A stretch of 13,602 bases of DNA. Origin: Longimicrobiales bacterium. Its GTDB lineage: Bacteria > Gemmatimonadota > Gemmatimonadetes > Longimicrobiales > Gaopeijiaceae. A model generated the notes under the pieces. The model was not told where the DNA came from and ran no database searches. It saw nothing but the letters and a program-made list of their open reading frames with translations. Positions 1 through 7,397 of this stretch are shown here, piece by piece (the first letter of the stretch is position 1; each line of letters starts with the position of its first letter). The translations under genes and the position numbers were made by a program. The stretch spans positions 1 to 13,602 of the forward strand of contig JANQME010000031.1 in NCBI GenBank assembly GCA_028280205.1, read 5' to 3'.

Positions 1-592
1 GCACGACGCGGCGTGCATCTTCCCGCGGCCGCCGCTCCCACGCAGCTCGAGCCTGCCCGAGCGCGGTCGCCAGCGAGGTGCCCTGGTCGCGGGCGCCCAT
101 GAGCTCCGATGTGATCCACGGCCCGAAGAAGGTCACGACGTCGCCGTCGTGCGTGAGCGGAGCCAGACCGAACGGCCAGTCCGCAAAGACCGACAAGGCG
201 ATGCGGTCCGCGGTGCCCTCCTCGACGAGGCTTGTCACGAGCGCGCGGGCCCGCTCGATCCGACTGCCGGCGACGTCCGTGGCGCTCATCGAGTGCGACA
301 CGTCCACGGCGACCAGCAGGTCGAGCGGGACGGGTGGGGGCGGAGTGGGCACATCCTCGGTAGCGGGCTCCACCGCGGCCAGCGCGAGCGCGACCGCTCC
401 GAGCGTGCCCGCGAGGATCCGGACCGCGGGGAAGCGGCCGAGGTCACGATCGAGCAGCCTGCGCGCCGGGACCGGACCTCCGTACGCCGCGACGAGCCGC
501 CGTCCGCGCCACCATTGGAGCGTGACCAGCAGGACGAGCAGCACGGCCGCGGTGGGAGCCAGCACGAGGAGATCGGGGCGGACGACGCTCAC
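1..592 (-). CDS. BatB-like VWA-domain membrane protein (3' end cut by window edge)
   Basis: Membrane-anchored von Willebrand factor A protein, the second VWA gene of the MoxR/Bat operon. The reading frame is open for 197 codons from a GTG at 592 to the left edge, so the C-terminus is missing. Two hydrophobic segments are visible at about residues 9-25 and 57-74, with a basic stretch between them. A proline-rich spacer (80-90) follows, and then the VWA fold starts with a complete metal-ion-dependent adhesion site (MIDAS): DVSHS at 97-101, and the threonine of the second MIDAS loop in DQGTS (169-173). The domain should face the periplasm. The GTG shares the sequence GTGA with the stop of the upstream VWA gene (589-592), which fixes the start and suggests translational coupling. 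Order and pairing match BatA/BatB of aerotolerance-type operons, but the true role in this organism is unknown. Confidence 0.88.
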   Translation of the reverse strand, partial: MSVVRPDLLVLAPTAAVLLVLLVTLQWWRGRRLVAAYGGPVPARRLLDRDLGRFPAVRILAGTLGAVALALAAVEPATEDVPTPPPPVPLDLLVAVDVSHSMSATDVAGSRIERARALVTSLVEEGTADRIALSVFADWPFGLAPLTHDGDVVTFFGPWITSELMGARDQGTSLATALGQARAAWERRPREDARRVV

Positions 593-1524
593 GGGAGCAC
601 CCCCAGCGGCGACGCGCGCAGCGCCGAGGCGAGGAGCGCGAGAGCGAGCGCCGTCAGGGCGAAGAGCCAGCCGTACGGGGTCGTCTCGATGCGCTCCACG
701 GTCTCGATCGAAGGCTGCACGAGGCGGTCGATCTCCCGGTAGATCTCCTCGAGCGCGCCCAGGTCCGTCGCCTTGAAGTAGCGGCCTCCCGTGATGCGCG
801 CTGCCTGCGTCAGGACCGTCTCCATCGCGCGGGTGTCGCGCCCCTGCTCCTGACCGATCGCGACCGGGTAGATCGTCACACCGACCGCCGCCGCCGCACG
901 CGCCGCCAGGTCCGGCATGACGCCCGTCTTGTTGTGTGCCCCGTCGGTCACGAGGATCAGCACCTTCGACGCGTGCGGTGCGTCGTCCAGCAGCCCCGCT
1001 CCGGCCGCGATCGCACCGGCGATGTCGGTCCCGTCCGTGAGTAGGCCGACCTCGAGCCGACCGACCGCGTCTTCGACCACGAAGCCGTCGTCCGTGAGCG
1101 GAAGTCGGGCGAACGCCTCGCCGGCGAAGGCCACGAGCCCGATGTCGTCGGAGCGCGCCTCGACGAACTGGAGTGCCGCATCCTTCGCGACGTCGAGCCG
1201 GCTGCGGCGGGCTCCCATATCCTCGGCCCACATCGAGGTCGAGAGATCGAGTGCCAGGGCGATCCCCACGCCCTCCACCCGGGGCTCTTCGCGAACCTCC
1301 ACGACCCGCGGCTCGGCGAGCGCGACGACCACGGCGGCGAGCGCCAGGATACGAAAGCCGAGCGGCGCGACGTCGAGGAGCGTCAGGAGGGGCGATCCGC
1401 GTACCGGCGCGCCGGTATGCGCGACCGTGAGACCGCGCCGTGTCCAGCGTAGCGCGAGGGCGAGCAGCGGGAGGGCTGCGAGAAGCCAGAGCCAACGGGG
1501 TTCGGCGAAGGCGAATCCGCTCAC
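589..1524 (-). CDS. BatA-like VWA-domain membrane protein
   Basis: Von Willebrand factor A protein of the Bat type, 311 residues, close to the usual BatA length of 310-340. It has hydrophobic segments at about 10-27 and 55-70, a VWA domain from about 86 to 265, and a C-terminal membrane helix at about 285-303. The MIDAS metal site is complete: DLSTS at 93-97, DGTDI at 164-168 and TDGAH at 193-197. The frame is open further upstream, to 1719, but that extension is arginine-rich and lies inside the preceding gene. I therefore place the start at GTG 1524, which overlaps that gene's TGA as GTGA (1521-1524) and has GAGG about 9 nt upstream. In MoxR operons such proteins are thought to be partners or substrates of the ATPase, working at the periplasmic face. 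The exact partner is not visible here. Confidence 0.9.
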   Translation of the reverse strand: MSGFAFAEPRWLWLLAALPLLALALRWTRRGLTVAHTGAPVRGSPLLTLLDVAPLGFRILALAAVVVALAEPRVVEVREEPRVEGVGIALALDLSTSMWAEDMGARRSRLDVAKDAALQFVEARSDDIGLVAFAGEAFARLPLTDDGFVVEDAVGRLEVGLLTDGTDIAGAIAAGAGLLDDAPHASKVLILVTDGAHNKTGVMPDLAARAAAAVGVTIYPVAIGQEQGRDTRAMETVLTQAARITGGRYFKATDLGALEEIYREIDRLVQPSIETVERIETTPYGWLFALTALALALLASALRASPLGVLP

Positions 1525-2663
1525 GCGTCGGATCCTCGAGACGCGATCCACTCGCGCAGTCTGTGCGCATGCGCGACGGCCGCCTCCGGTTCGGGTCGCT
1601 CTCCTCCGAACTTCACCACCTCGGCGGTCGCGATCTCCTCGCGCAGCGGTGTCGAATCGACCGGGCTCCGCCGGGCCAACCCGTCGGCGAGCTCGCTCCC
1701 GGTCCACGACGGATCCCACGCGTCGTCCATCGACTCGACGAAGCGGCGTGCCGTCGAGCTCGAGCGCTCGAAGAAGTCGCGGATGCGTCCGCGCGCCAGC
1801 AGGTCGCTCGCAAGAAGCTCGTCCAGCGCGGCCAGCGCCGTCACCCGGGGTGAGACAGCCGGAGTCGGCTCCATCGCTCGACGCGCAGCGTATTCACGGA
1901 TCGACGCGGTACCTACCCCGAGCAGTACGCAGGCGAACACGACCGCCAGACCGGTTGCGGGCCAACTACGGTTCCCGCCGGCGACGTCCGCGGCGGGCCG
2001 CGGCGCGATCCCGTACTCCATGTCCTCGAGGTGCAGGACCGACACGACCTGGATCGTACGGCCCGGGACAGCCAGCATCCGCGCCGACGGCGCCAAAGAC
2101 ACGTTCTCCACGAAGGCGTCGAAGCGGCCGACGACGGCTTCCTCGTCGACCATGCCCGCCCGGACGCTTTCGTCTCTGGCGGCCGCGTAGAGCTCGAAGG
2201 CGGGGAGTGCCACGTCTCCGACGTCGAAGGCGATGAGCGGATAGACGATCGTGAGCCGAATCCCCGAGTCGTCCCGGGGATCACCGCTCTCCCAGCGAAC
2301 GGGCCCGAAGGGCTCGAAGCCCGCTCCCGCGATCGAGTCGGGCAGGTACGCGACGCCGCCCGGGGCGAGGCGCACGTCGAGCCTCAGCTCGAAGCGATCG
2401 CCGAGCTGAATCGTGTCCGCCGACACGGTGACACGCTCGAGCGCGATGATCGGAAGGGCTCCGCTCTCCTGAGCCGTGACGGGCTCGACCGGTCCGGCCC
2501 CTACGAGCGTGGTGACCCACGCTGTGACCGTCGTGGCCCACCCGAGCGTCGCAGTCCACCCCGCGCGCGCTTCGGCCCACTCCGCCCGAGCACGACGCGA
2601 CCCGCCGCGCGAACGCATCGTGCTCGCGATCGGTCGGCGCACGGTCGGTCGGCGCGCCGTCAC
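1521..2663 (-). CDS. Exported membrane protein of the MoxR/VWA operon, BatD-like architecture
   Basis: Protein of 380 residues without a motif that I can assign firmly. It starts with an arginine-rich stretch (1-35), then a hydrophobic signal segment (about 36-64). Next comes a beta-rich region (about 68-215) that reads like an immunoglobulin-type fold, with alternating strands such as those around TIQLGDRFELRLDVRL. A membrane helix follows at about 234-255, then a helical, charged C-terminus (about 270-380) predicted to be cytoplasmic. This layout (signal, beta domain, helix, cytoplasmic tail) resembles BatD and the small DUF4381-type proteins that sit between DUF58 and VWA genes in other MoxR operons. 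It starts at GTG 2663, overlapping the DUF58 stop as GTGA (2660-2663), with AGGA about 7 nt upstream. ATG at codon 16 is an alternative start that would remove half the basic leader. Placement in the Bat system is inferred from context and layout, not from sequence identity. Confidence 0.8.
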   Translation of the reverse strand: MTARRPTVRRPIASTMRSRGGSRRARAEWAEARAGWTATLGWATTVTAWVTTLVGAGPVEPVTAQESGALPIIALERVTVSADTIQLGDRFELRLDVRLAPGGVAYLPDSIAGAGFEPFGPVRWESGDPRDDSGIRLTIVYPLIAFDVGDVALPAFELYAAARDESVRAGMVDEEAVVGRFDAFVENVSLAPSARMLAVPGRTIQVVSVLHLEDMEYGIAPRPAADVAGGNRSWPATGLAVVFACVLLGVGTASIREYAARRAMEPTPAVSPRVTALAALDELLASDLLARGRIRDFFERSSSTARRFVESMDDAWDPSWTGSELADGLARRSPVDSTPLREEIATAEVVKFGGERPEPEAAVAHAHRLREWIASRGSDA

Positions 2664-3610
2664 AGCTTCCTCGCGCGGCCCCGAAAGAAGCCGATCAGAG
2701 GCGGCAGGTAGTCCTCGCCCGTGTCGAGGTCGATCGTGTCGAGCTTGAGATCCCCGAAGAGCTTGTCGATCTCCTCGCGCGTGGCGGCGGAGGCCGCCTC
2801 GAAGCGGGCTCGGACCCGGCGGCTGCTCGTATTCACCACACGCCTTCGCCCGGTCTCGGGGTCGGTCACCGCGAGCATGCCCACGCGCGGGAGGCGGCCG
2901 GCCGCGGGATCGAGGAGCCGCACGGGGACGACGTCGTGGTCCCAGGCGAGCTTCCGGGCGGAGCGCGGGAGGTCGGGGTCCACGGCGGACCCCGTCAGGA
3001 AGTCGCTGATCACGAAGACCGTCGAGCGCTGTCGGAGCACCTTCTCCGCGTAGCGGAACCCCTCGGACAGGCGGGTCTCGCGACCGGCCGGCTGCCAGGC
3101 GAGCAGCTCGAGCACGACGCGCAGCGCGTGCCTGCGCCCGGTGTCCGGAGGCACGAAGCGTTCCACGCGATCGGTGACGAGCAGGAGGCCGGCCCGGTCG
3201 TTGTTCGCCGTCGCGGCCAGCGTCAGAATGGCGGCGATCTCCGCTGCGATCGTGGCGTGATCCTTCGCCCCCGTGCCGAACGTCTTCGACGCCGACAGGT
3301 CCACCATCACCAGCGCCGAGAGCTGTCGCTCCTCGACGAACTCCTTGACGAAGAGGTGGCCGCGTCGGGCCGTGACGTTCCAGTCGATCGAGCGCACGTC
3401 GTCGCCGGGCTGGTACTCGCGGACGTCGGAGAACTCGAGGCCCCGGCCCTTGAAGATCGAGTGGTACTCACCGCTGAAGAGGGACTCGACGAGCCCGCGC
3501 GTGGCGAGCTCGATGCGCTTGAGCTGCGCCGTGACCTCGGGCGAGAAGACGTGCCGCCCCCGCTCCTCCACCTCGTCGGCGGTCCGGAGCGCACCCCACC
3601 GCGCCGTCAC
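2660..3610 (-). CDS. DUF58 domain protein
   Basis: Cytoplasmic DUF58 protein, 316 residues, the usual companion of MoxR ATPases. The family signature is clear at about 56-84: GRGLEF, SDVREYQPGDDVRSIDW, then the NVTARRG stretch. A degenerate VWA-type fold follows, starting with DLSAS at 104-108, which keeps the MIDAS-like Asp and Ser residues. There are no membrane helices, unlike longer DUF58 proteins that carry two at the N-terminus. The start is taken as GTG 3610, 7 nt after the moxR stop. No Shine-Dalgarno is evident there, so reinitiation by ribosomes finishing moxR is likely. GTG 3571 (codon 14) is a possible alternative start. Its molecular role is not known for most members. The operon suggests it works with the ATPase and the two membrane VWA proteins encoded downstream. 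Confidence 0.93.
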   Translation of the reverse strand: MTARWGALRTADEVEERGRHVFSPEVTAQLKRIELATRGLVESLFSGEYHSIFKGRGLEFSDVREYQPGDDVRSIDWNVTARRGHLFVKEFVEERQLSALVMVDLSASKTFGTGAKDHATIAAEIAAILTLAATANNDRAGLLLVTDRVERFVPPDTGRRHALRVVLELLAWQPAGRETRLSEGFRYAEKVLRQRSTVFVISDFLTGSAVDPDLPRSARKLAWDHDVVPVRLLDPAAGRLPRVGMLAVTDPETGRRRVVNTSSRRVRARFEAASAATREEIDKLFGDLKLDTIDLDTGEDYLPPLIGFFRGRARKL

Positions 3611-3617
3611 GCCGACG

Positions 3618-4589
3618 TCAGGGAGACGGCACCGCGCCGAGGACGCGCTGCACGATGTCGTCGGGGTCGATGCCGCGCGCGTCGGCCTCGTACGTCGTGC
3701 GGATCCGGTGGCGCATCACCTTGGGCGCCATCGCCTTGACGTCGTCGGGCAGGACGTAGTCGCGCCCCGCGAGGAAGGCGCGCGCACGTGCCGTGCGCGT
3801 CAGGACGATCGTCGCGCGCGGGGAGGCCCCGTACTCGATCAGCGGCGCGAGGTCGTCGAGTCCGTAGCGCTCCGGCTCGCGGGTCGCGAAGGTCAGCTCG
3901 ACCAGGTAGTCGAGCACCTCGTCTTCGAGGCGGATCTCCGCCACGGCGCGGCGTGCCTCGGCGATGGCGGCCACGGTCACGACCGTGTCGATCGGGATCG
4001 GTGTCCCGGCAGCCACGCGCCACACGATCGTCTTCTCCTCGTCCCGGTTCGGGTATCCGATCTCGAGCTTCATCGCGAAGCGGTCGAGCTGGGCCTCGGC
4101 GAGCGGATACGTGCCGTGGAGCTCGACCGGGTTCTGGGTCGCGAGCACCATGAAGGGGTCTTCCAGGTGGAAGGTCTCGCCGGCGATCGTGACCTGGCGC
4201 TCCTCCATCGCCTCGAGCAGCGCGGCCTGCACCTTCGGCGGCGCCCGATTGATCTCGTCGGCCAGGATGATGTTCGAGAAGATCGGTCCCTTCTGCACCC
4301 GGAAGGCGCCCGTCGCCTGATCGAAGATCGGTGTGCCGACGATGTCCGTGGGCAGGAGATCGGGGGTGAACTGGATGCGCCGGAAGTCGGTGTGGATCGC
4401 CTCGGCCAGCGTCCGGACCATGAGCGTCTTCGCCAGCCCCGGCAGCCCCTCCAGGAGAATGTGGCCGCCGGTCAGCAGCGCCACGAGCAGCCCCTCGACC
4501 GCATCCTTCTGGCCCACGACGCGCTCGTGGACCGCCCCGGTCACCTGGTCGAGGATGGTCGTTCCGGCTTGGGTCGTGGTCGGCTCCAC
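3618..4589 (-). CDS. moxR: MoxR-family AAA+ ATPase
   Basis: MoxR-type AAA+ ATPase of 323 residues, first gene of the operon. MoxR proteins are hexameric chaperone-like ATPases that help assemble or activate protein complexes, often metal-dependent ones. Visible motifs are Walker A GLPGLAKT (48-55), Walker B IILADE (107-112) with the family's EINRAPPK continuation, sensor 1 asparagine in ATQNP (150-154), the YPLAEAQLDRF arginine-finger region (161-171), and sensor 2 in GASPRA (254-259). The frame extends open to 4826, but the extra 79 residues are low-complexity Arg/Pro/Gly and do not look like MoxR. GTG 4589 has GGAG at 4596-4599 with a 6-nt spacer and gives a normal family length, so I use it. 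The DUF58 gene begins 7 nt after its stop. Confidence 0.93.
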   Translation of the reverse strand: MEPTTTQAGTTILDQVTGAVHERVVGQKDAVEGLLVALLTGGHILLEGLPGLAKTLMVRTLAEAIHTDFRRIQFTPDLLPTDIVGTPIFDQATGAFRVQKGPIFSNIILADEINRAPPKVQAALLEAMEERQVTIAGETFHLEDPFMVLATQNPVELHGTYPLAEAQLDRFAMKLEIGYPNRDEEKTIVWRVAAGTPIPIDTVVTVAAIAEARRAVAEIRLEDEVLDYLVELTFATREPERYGLDDLAPLIEYGASPRATIVLTRTARARAFLAGRDYVLPDDVKAMAPKVMRHRIRTTYEADARGIDPDDIVQRVLGAVPSP

Positions 4590-4788
4590 GCGGCGCTCCG
4601 TCCGGGCGTTCTGCGGTGCGGCCGGCACGAGCCCGTCGGGCTCCGCGCCCGACCGGGATCGAGGGCCCGACAATCTTCGGAGTGGACCCGGGCGACGCCA
4701 GCCCGTCGGGAGCGGAGCCGTGCCGGAGTCAGCGGGTTTGACGAGCCTCCGGTACCCCGGTCCGCCTACCCGTGCACCGCCGGTCGGC
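4590..4788. other. Non-coding leader upstream of the MoxR operon
   Basis: A 199-bp gap separates the start of moxR from the stop of the epimerase gene. It must hold any dedicated moxR-operon promoter and any terminator for the upstream gene. I see no convincing sigma-70 box on the minus strand and no hairpin followed by a T-run. A short GC hairpin at 4629-4643 (arms GAGCCC/GGGCTC, 3-nt loop) would lie about 40 nt upstream of the moxR start in its leader. The open frame through this gap has a composition unlike a protein. Confidence 0.5.
4629..4643 (-). other. Small GC hairpin in the moxR leader
   Basis: Perfect 6-bp stem (GAGCCC/GGGCTC) with a 3-nt loop. It lacks a following U-tract in either direction, so it is not a classical intrinsic terminator. 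In GC-rich DNA such a short stem can arise by chance. Confidence 0.25.
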
Positions 4789-5949
4789 CTATCCGCTCGC
4801 CGCGTGCCACGCCGCCAGGACCTCACGCTCCCGGTCCGCCGACAGACCCGAGCGGAATGCCTCCCGGCGCTCGAGCGGCCGCGCGTAGTGATACTCGAGC
4901 GTCGCGGTGGCCGTATCCGCGAGGGAGCGGAAGGTCAGACCGGCCTCTACTTCCGGGGTGAGGTCGAAGCGCGCGAAGCCCTCGTTGCCGTTCGTGGGCG
5001 GACGCCACGCAGGCATCTCGCGGTACGGCATGACGTCGAAGCGGGCCAGGAAGTCCTGCGGCACCCAGGTGAACGACGCCTCGGTCGTGGTCACGGCCCG
5101 GATCCCGTAGAGGAGCTCCGCGAACGGGCGCGGGGTCCGGGGGCCGACGCAGTTGAAGATCCCCGTCGTGGCGTCCTCCGCCAGCTTCACCGTGAAGTCC
5201 GTGAAGTCGCGCACGTCGATAATCTGCACCGGGTCGGTGCCGTTCCCCGGCGCGAGGATCTCTCCGCCCCGGTCGATGCGCACCGGCCAGTACGTGAAGC
5301 GATCCGTCTCGTCGCCCGGCCCGATGATCAGGCCCGGTCGAAGGATCGTCGCGCGGCCGGGGAGCGCCCGCTGCGCGATCCGCTCCATCTCCGCCTTCCC
5401 GAGGCCGTACGGGAGCCGCTCCTGATCGCGCGGCACGTCGGCCGTCTCGAACGTCCACGTGGGCGCTTCGGAGGTCATCGGTACACGGCTCACGTCGGCG
5501 TAGGCCGACCGTGAGGATACGAAGACGTACTGGTCCGTCGCATCCTGCAGCGCCTCGGTGGCCAGCTCCATCCAACGCGTGTTGTTCGTGGCGTTGTCGA
5601 TGACCACGTCCCACCGCCGACCCCGCAGCCCCTCGTAGTCGCCGTTGCGATCGCCGACGATCGTCTCCAGATACGGGAACATCGCCCGCCCCGAGCCCCG
5701 GTTGAACAGGGTGACGGAGTGCCCGCGCTCGAGCGCCGAGCGGACCTGGAACGGGCCGATGAAGCCGGTTCCGCCGAGGACGAGGACGTCGAGGCGGCGG
5801 GGGGCTTCCTGGCGCTCGGGGGACGAGGTGCCCGTCGTCCCGTGCACCGGGCCGGCTGCCTCGTGGCCCGCGACCGGCCGGGCACCGAGTCCCATCCCGA
5901 GCGCTCCGGTCGCGGAGAGGTTGAGGAAGTCCTTGCGGGTCGGGCTCAT
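4789..5949 (-). CDS. Exported NAD-dependent epimerase/dehydratase (extended SDR), Tat-type leader
   Basis: Extended short-chain dehydrogenase/reductase of the NAD-dependent epimerase/dehydratase family, 386 residues. After a leader of about 50 residues the Rossmann fold begins with GGTGFIG at 59-65. The catalytic serine region is VSSRSAY (144-150), and the YxxxK pair is Tyr181 and Lys185 in PYGLGK. RPGLIIGPGD (204-213) and DVRDF (245-249) are further family signatures. The N-terminus reads TRKDFLN followed by a short Ala/Gly/Leu hydrophobic stretch. This is a twin-arginine signal variant with RK in place of RR, suggesting export of the folded, cofactor-loaded enzyme. The start is ATG 5949 with GGAG about 7 nt upstream. 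It follows the Tat aminotransferase gene by 40 bp in the same direction, so the two are probably co-transcribed. The substrate is unknown. A nucleotide sugar is less likely if the protein is really periplasmic. Confidence 0.88.
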   Translation of the reverse strand: MSPTRKDFLNLSATGALGMGLGARPVAGHEAAGPVHGTTGTSSPERQEAPRRLDVLVLGGTGFIGPFQVRSALERGHSVTLFNRGSGRAMFPYLETIVGDRNGDYEGLRGRRWDVVIDNATNNTRWMELATEALQDATDQYVFVSSRSAYADVSRVPMTSEAPTWTFETADVPRDQERLPYGLGKAEMERIAQRALPGRATILRPGLIIGPGDETDRFTYWPVRIDRGGEILAPGNGTDPVQIIDVRDFTDFTVKLAEDATTGIFNCVGPRTPRPFAELLYGIRAVTTTEASFTWVPQDFLARFDVMPYREMPAWRPPTNGNEGFARFDLTPEVEAGLTFRSLADTATATLEYHYARPLERREAFRSGLSADREREVLAAWHAASG

Positions 5950-5989
5950 CGGGCGGCTCCGGTGGGGTTCGTGGGGGCGGTTGGCGCCT

Positions 5990-7207
5990 CTACCCGCTCT
6001 GTGAGCTCATCAACGGCGTCTTGAGGATGTCCTCGAAGGCGTTCATGAAGCGCCCCATCTCCTCCTCGGAGCCGATCGACACGCGCAGGTGGTTGAGCAT
6101 GGGCGGGAAGTCCCGGCCCACGGCTACGTTGCGCTCGCGGAACGCACGCCGGATCGGTGCCACCGGCTGCCGGAGGTCGACCATGAAGAAGTTCGTCTGC
6201 GAGGGGATCGATTCGTAGCCGAGCGCCTCGAGGTCCGCGCGGGTCTGCTCCCGCCACGTCCGGTTGTGCTCCAGCGTCCGTCGGGCGGCCGGCTCGTCGT
6301 CCATCGACGCCACCGCGCCCCACCGAGCGAGGGCGTTCACGCTGCCCGTCGAGTAGTTGCGCATCTCGGCGATCATGTCGGGCGGCGCGATCGCGAAGCC
6401 GATTCGCATGGCGGCCATCCCGTAGATCTTGGAGAAGGTGCGCGCCACGATCACGCGCCGCCCCTGCCGCACGTACTCGAGCGACTCCTCGTACGCCGGG
6501 TCTTCGACGAAGTGGTGATACGCTTCGTCGATGAGCACCGGGATGTCTTCGGGGATGTTGTCGAGCAGGTACGCGACCTCGTCGGCCGTGACGGTGACGC
6601 CGGTCGGGTTGTTCGGATTGCAGAGGTAGACGAAGCCGACGTCGCGCGCGTTTCGGTTCGTCGCGTCGACCATGCGCTCGATGTTCTGGCGGTAGTCGGC
6701 CTCGAGCGGCAGCAGGATCGTGTCCGCATCGATCCCGGTGGCGTGCGAGTAGACCGAGCCGTACGAGGGCTCCACGCCCACGACCTTCTTGTCGTGCGCA
6801 AGCCAGGTGAGCCCGACGACGTCGAGGATCTCGCCGGAGCCCGCGCCCATCAGCACGTGATCGCGCGGCACTCCGTGCGCATCTGCGATGCGCTGTTGGC
6901 AGTTGTTGTCGGGGTACCCGTAACGCATCGAGTACTTGAAGGCGTACGTCATCGCCTCGAGCGCCTTCTCGGACGGCCCGAACGGATTCTCGTTCGTGGA
7001 GAGATGGGCGAGTGCGTCGTAGGCATCGACCTGTGACTGCCATGCGCGCAGCATGGGCGCACCCCCCGGCAGGCGACGGATCCCCCGGGCGGCTGCGGTC
7101 CGGTCCCGGGCCGCGACCGCGGCGGGTGTGATCCCGAGCGTACCGAGCGCGGTGGCGGCTGCAGCGCCTCCGACGAAGGTTCGACGTGACAGGGAATCGT
7201 GGCTCAT
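5990..7207 (-). CDS. Exported PLP-dependent aminotransferase (HisC-like, class I/II) with Tat signal
   Basis: Fold-type I aminotransferase of 405 residues, close to histidinol-phosphate aminotransferases. Conserved features are the TNENPFGPS entry motif (71-79), NPNNPTG (197-203), DEAYHHF (227-233), the PLP-binding lysine Lys260 in TFSKIYGMAAMRIGFA, and the carboxylate-binding Arg375 in LRVSIG. The N-terminus carries a textbook Tat signal: SRRTF at 7-11, then an Ala/Gly/Leu hydrophobic segment to about residue 32. The frame is open upstream to 7363, but ATG 7207 has a near-perfect AGGAGG at 7214-7219 with a 6-nt spacer and puts the twin arginines at positions 8-9. No other histidine-pathway gene is nearby. 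The export signal and the neighbouring exported epimerase argue against a role in histidine synthesis. The substrate is unknown. Confidence 0.92.
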   Translation of the reverse strand: MSHDSLSRRTFVGGAAAATALGTLGITPAAVAARDRTAAARGIRRLPGGAPMLRAWQSQVDAYDALAHLSTNENPFGPSEKALEAMTYAFKYSMRYGYPDNNCQQRIADAHGVPRDHVLMGAGSGEILDVVGLTWLAHDKKVVGVEPSYGSVYSHATGIDADTILLPLEADYRQNIERMVDATNRNARDVGFVYLCNPNNPTGVTVTADEVAYLLDNIPEDIPVLIDEAYHHFVEDPAYEESLEYVRQGRRVIVARTFSKIYGMAAMRIGFAIAPPDMIAEMRNYSTGSVNALARWGAVASMDDEPAARRTLEHNRTWREQTRADLEALGYESIPSQTNFFMVDLRQPVAPIRRAFRERNVAVGRDFPPMLNHLRVSIGSEEEMGRFMNAFEDILKTPLMSSQSG

Positions 7208-7213
7208 GGTGTT

Positions 7214-7219
7214 CCTCCT
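7214..7219 (-). promoter_or_regulatory. Strong Shine-Dalgarno fixing the aminotransferase start
   Basis: AGGAGG on the minus strand, 6 nt upstream of ATG 7207. It is the strongest ribosome binding site in the window and rules out the longer open frame to 7363. Confidence 0.85.
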
Positions 7220-7220
7220 G

Positions 7221-7255
7221 CAGGCTGCGGCACGGGCTTCAGGCTGCGGCACGGG
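7221..7255. repeat. 16-bp perfect direct repeat, 19-bp period, in the aminotransferase leader
   Basis: The 16-mer CAGGCTGCGGCACGGG occurs exactly at 7221-7236 and again at 7240-7255, separated by CTT. The pair begins 1 bp from the Shine-Dalgarno of the aminotransferase gene, so it would lie in its 5' untranslated region or cover the promoter. It may be a protein binding site or a slippage duplication. Confidence 0.85.
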
Positions 7256-7330
7256 GCGGTCGTGTGCGTGTGGTGGTGGGGCAGATCGCAGCGACGATCC
7301 ACCGTCCAGGAGCTCAGAATCCGGGGCGGG

Positions 7331-7368
7331 CGGGGAATCCGCAAGCCGGCGGGGGATCCGCAAGCGGA
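7331..7368. repeat. Imperfect 19-bp tandem duplication
   Basis: Two adjacent 19-bp units at 7331-7349 and 7350-7368 match at 16 of 19 positions and share the core ATCCGCAAGC. They are unrelated in sequence to the other repeat pair in this gap but have the same period. No gene covers them. Confidence 0.75.
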
Positions 7369-7379
7369 GGCTCGGTCAA

Positions 7380-7391
7380 GCGGCGCGCCGC
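7380..7391. other. 12-bp GC palindrome just past the DsrE-gene stop
   Basis: GCGGCGCGCCGC is a perfect palindrome 7 bp downstream of the DsrE-gene stop. There is no loop and no T-run, so it is weak as a terminator. It could be chance in this GC-rich DNA. Confidence 0.25.
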
Positions 7392-7397
7392 CCCTCC

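Larger units (their letters stand above)
7208..7397. other. Intergenic region with two 19-bp-period repeat pairs
   Basis: A 190-bp gap between the aminotransferase start and the stop of the DsrE-fold gene. It holds the ribosome binding site (7214-7219), a 16-bp direct repeat (7221-7255), an imperfect tandem pair (7331-7368), and a 12-bp GC palindrome (7380-7391) just past the DsrE stop. On the minus strand TTGACC (7374-7379) resembles a -35 box, but no matching -10 box is found at 16-18 nt. A separate promoter for the aminotransferase-epimerase pair in this gap is plausible but not shown. Confidence 0.6.

Noticed and set aside
917..2236. 439-codon plus-strand frame opposite the VWA gene and the BatD-like gene
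   Set aside because: The product is Ser/Arg/Pro low complexity, and the opposite strand carries a clear VWA protein with an intact metal site.
4738..4770. Plus-strand TTGACG resembling a -35 box in the gap upstream of moxR
   Set aside because: It points toward the 3' end of the minus-strand epimerase gene, no plus-strand gene follows, and no -10 box is at the right spacing.
4590..4826. N-terminal extension of MoxR to 4826 and of other genes to their longest frames
   Set aside because: The extensions are arginine/proline-rich with no homology pattern. Downstream starts have proper ribosome binding sites or stop/start overlaps and give normal family lengths.
3273..4961. 562-codon open frame on the plus strand opposite the DUF58 and moxR genes
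   Set aside because: It spans two well-supported genes and has no recognisable motif. Its composition is that of a shadow frame.
7221..7368. Repeat pairs considered as a CRISPR array or insertion-sequence ends
   Set aside because: There are only two copies of each, with spacers of 3 bp or none, no cas genes, no transposase and no terminal inverted repeats.
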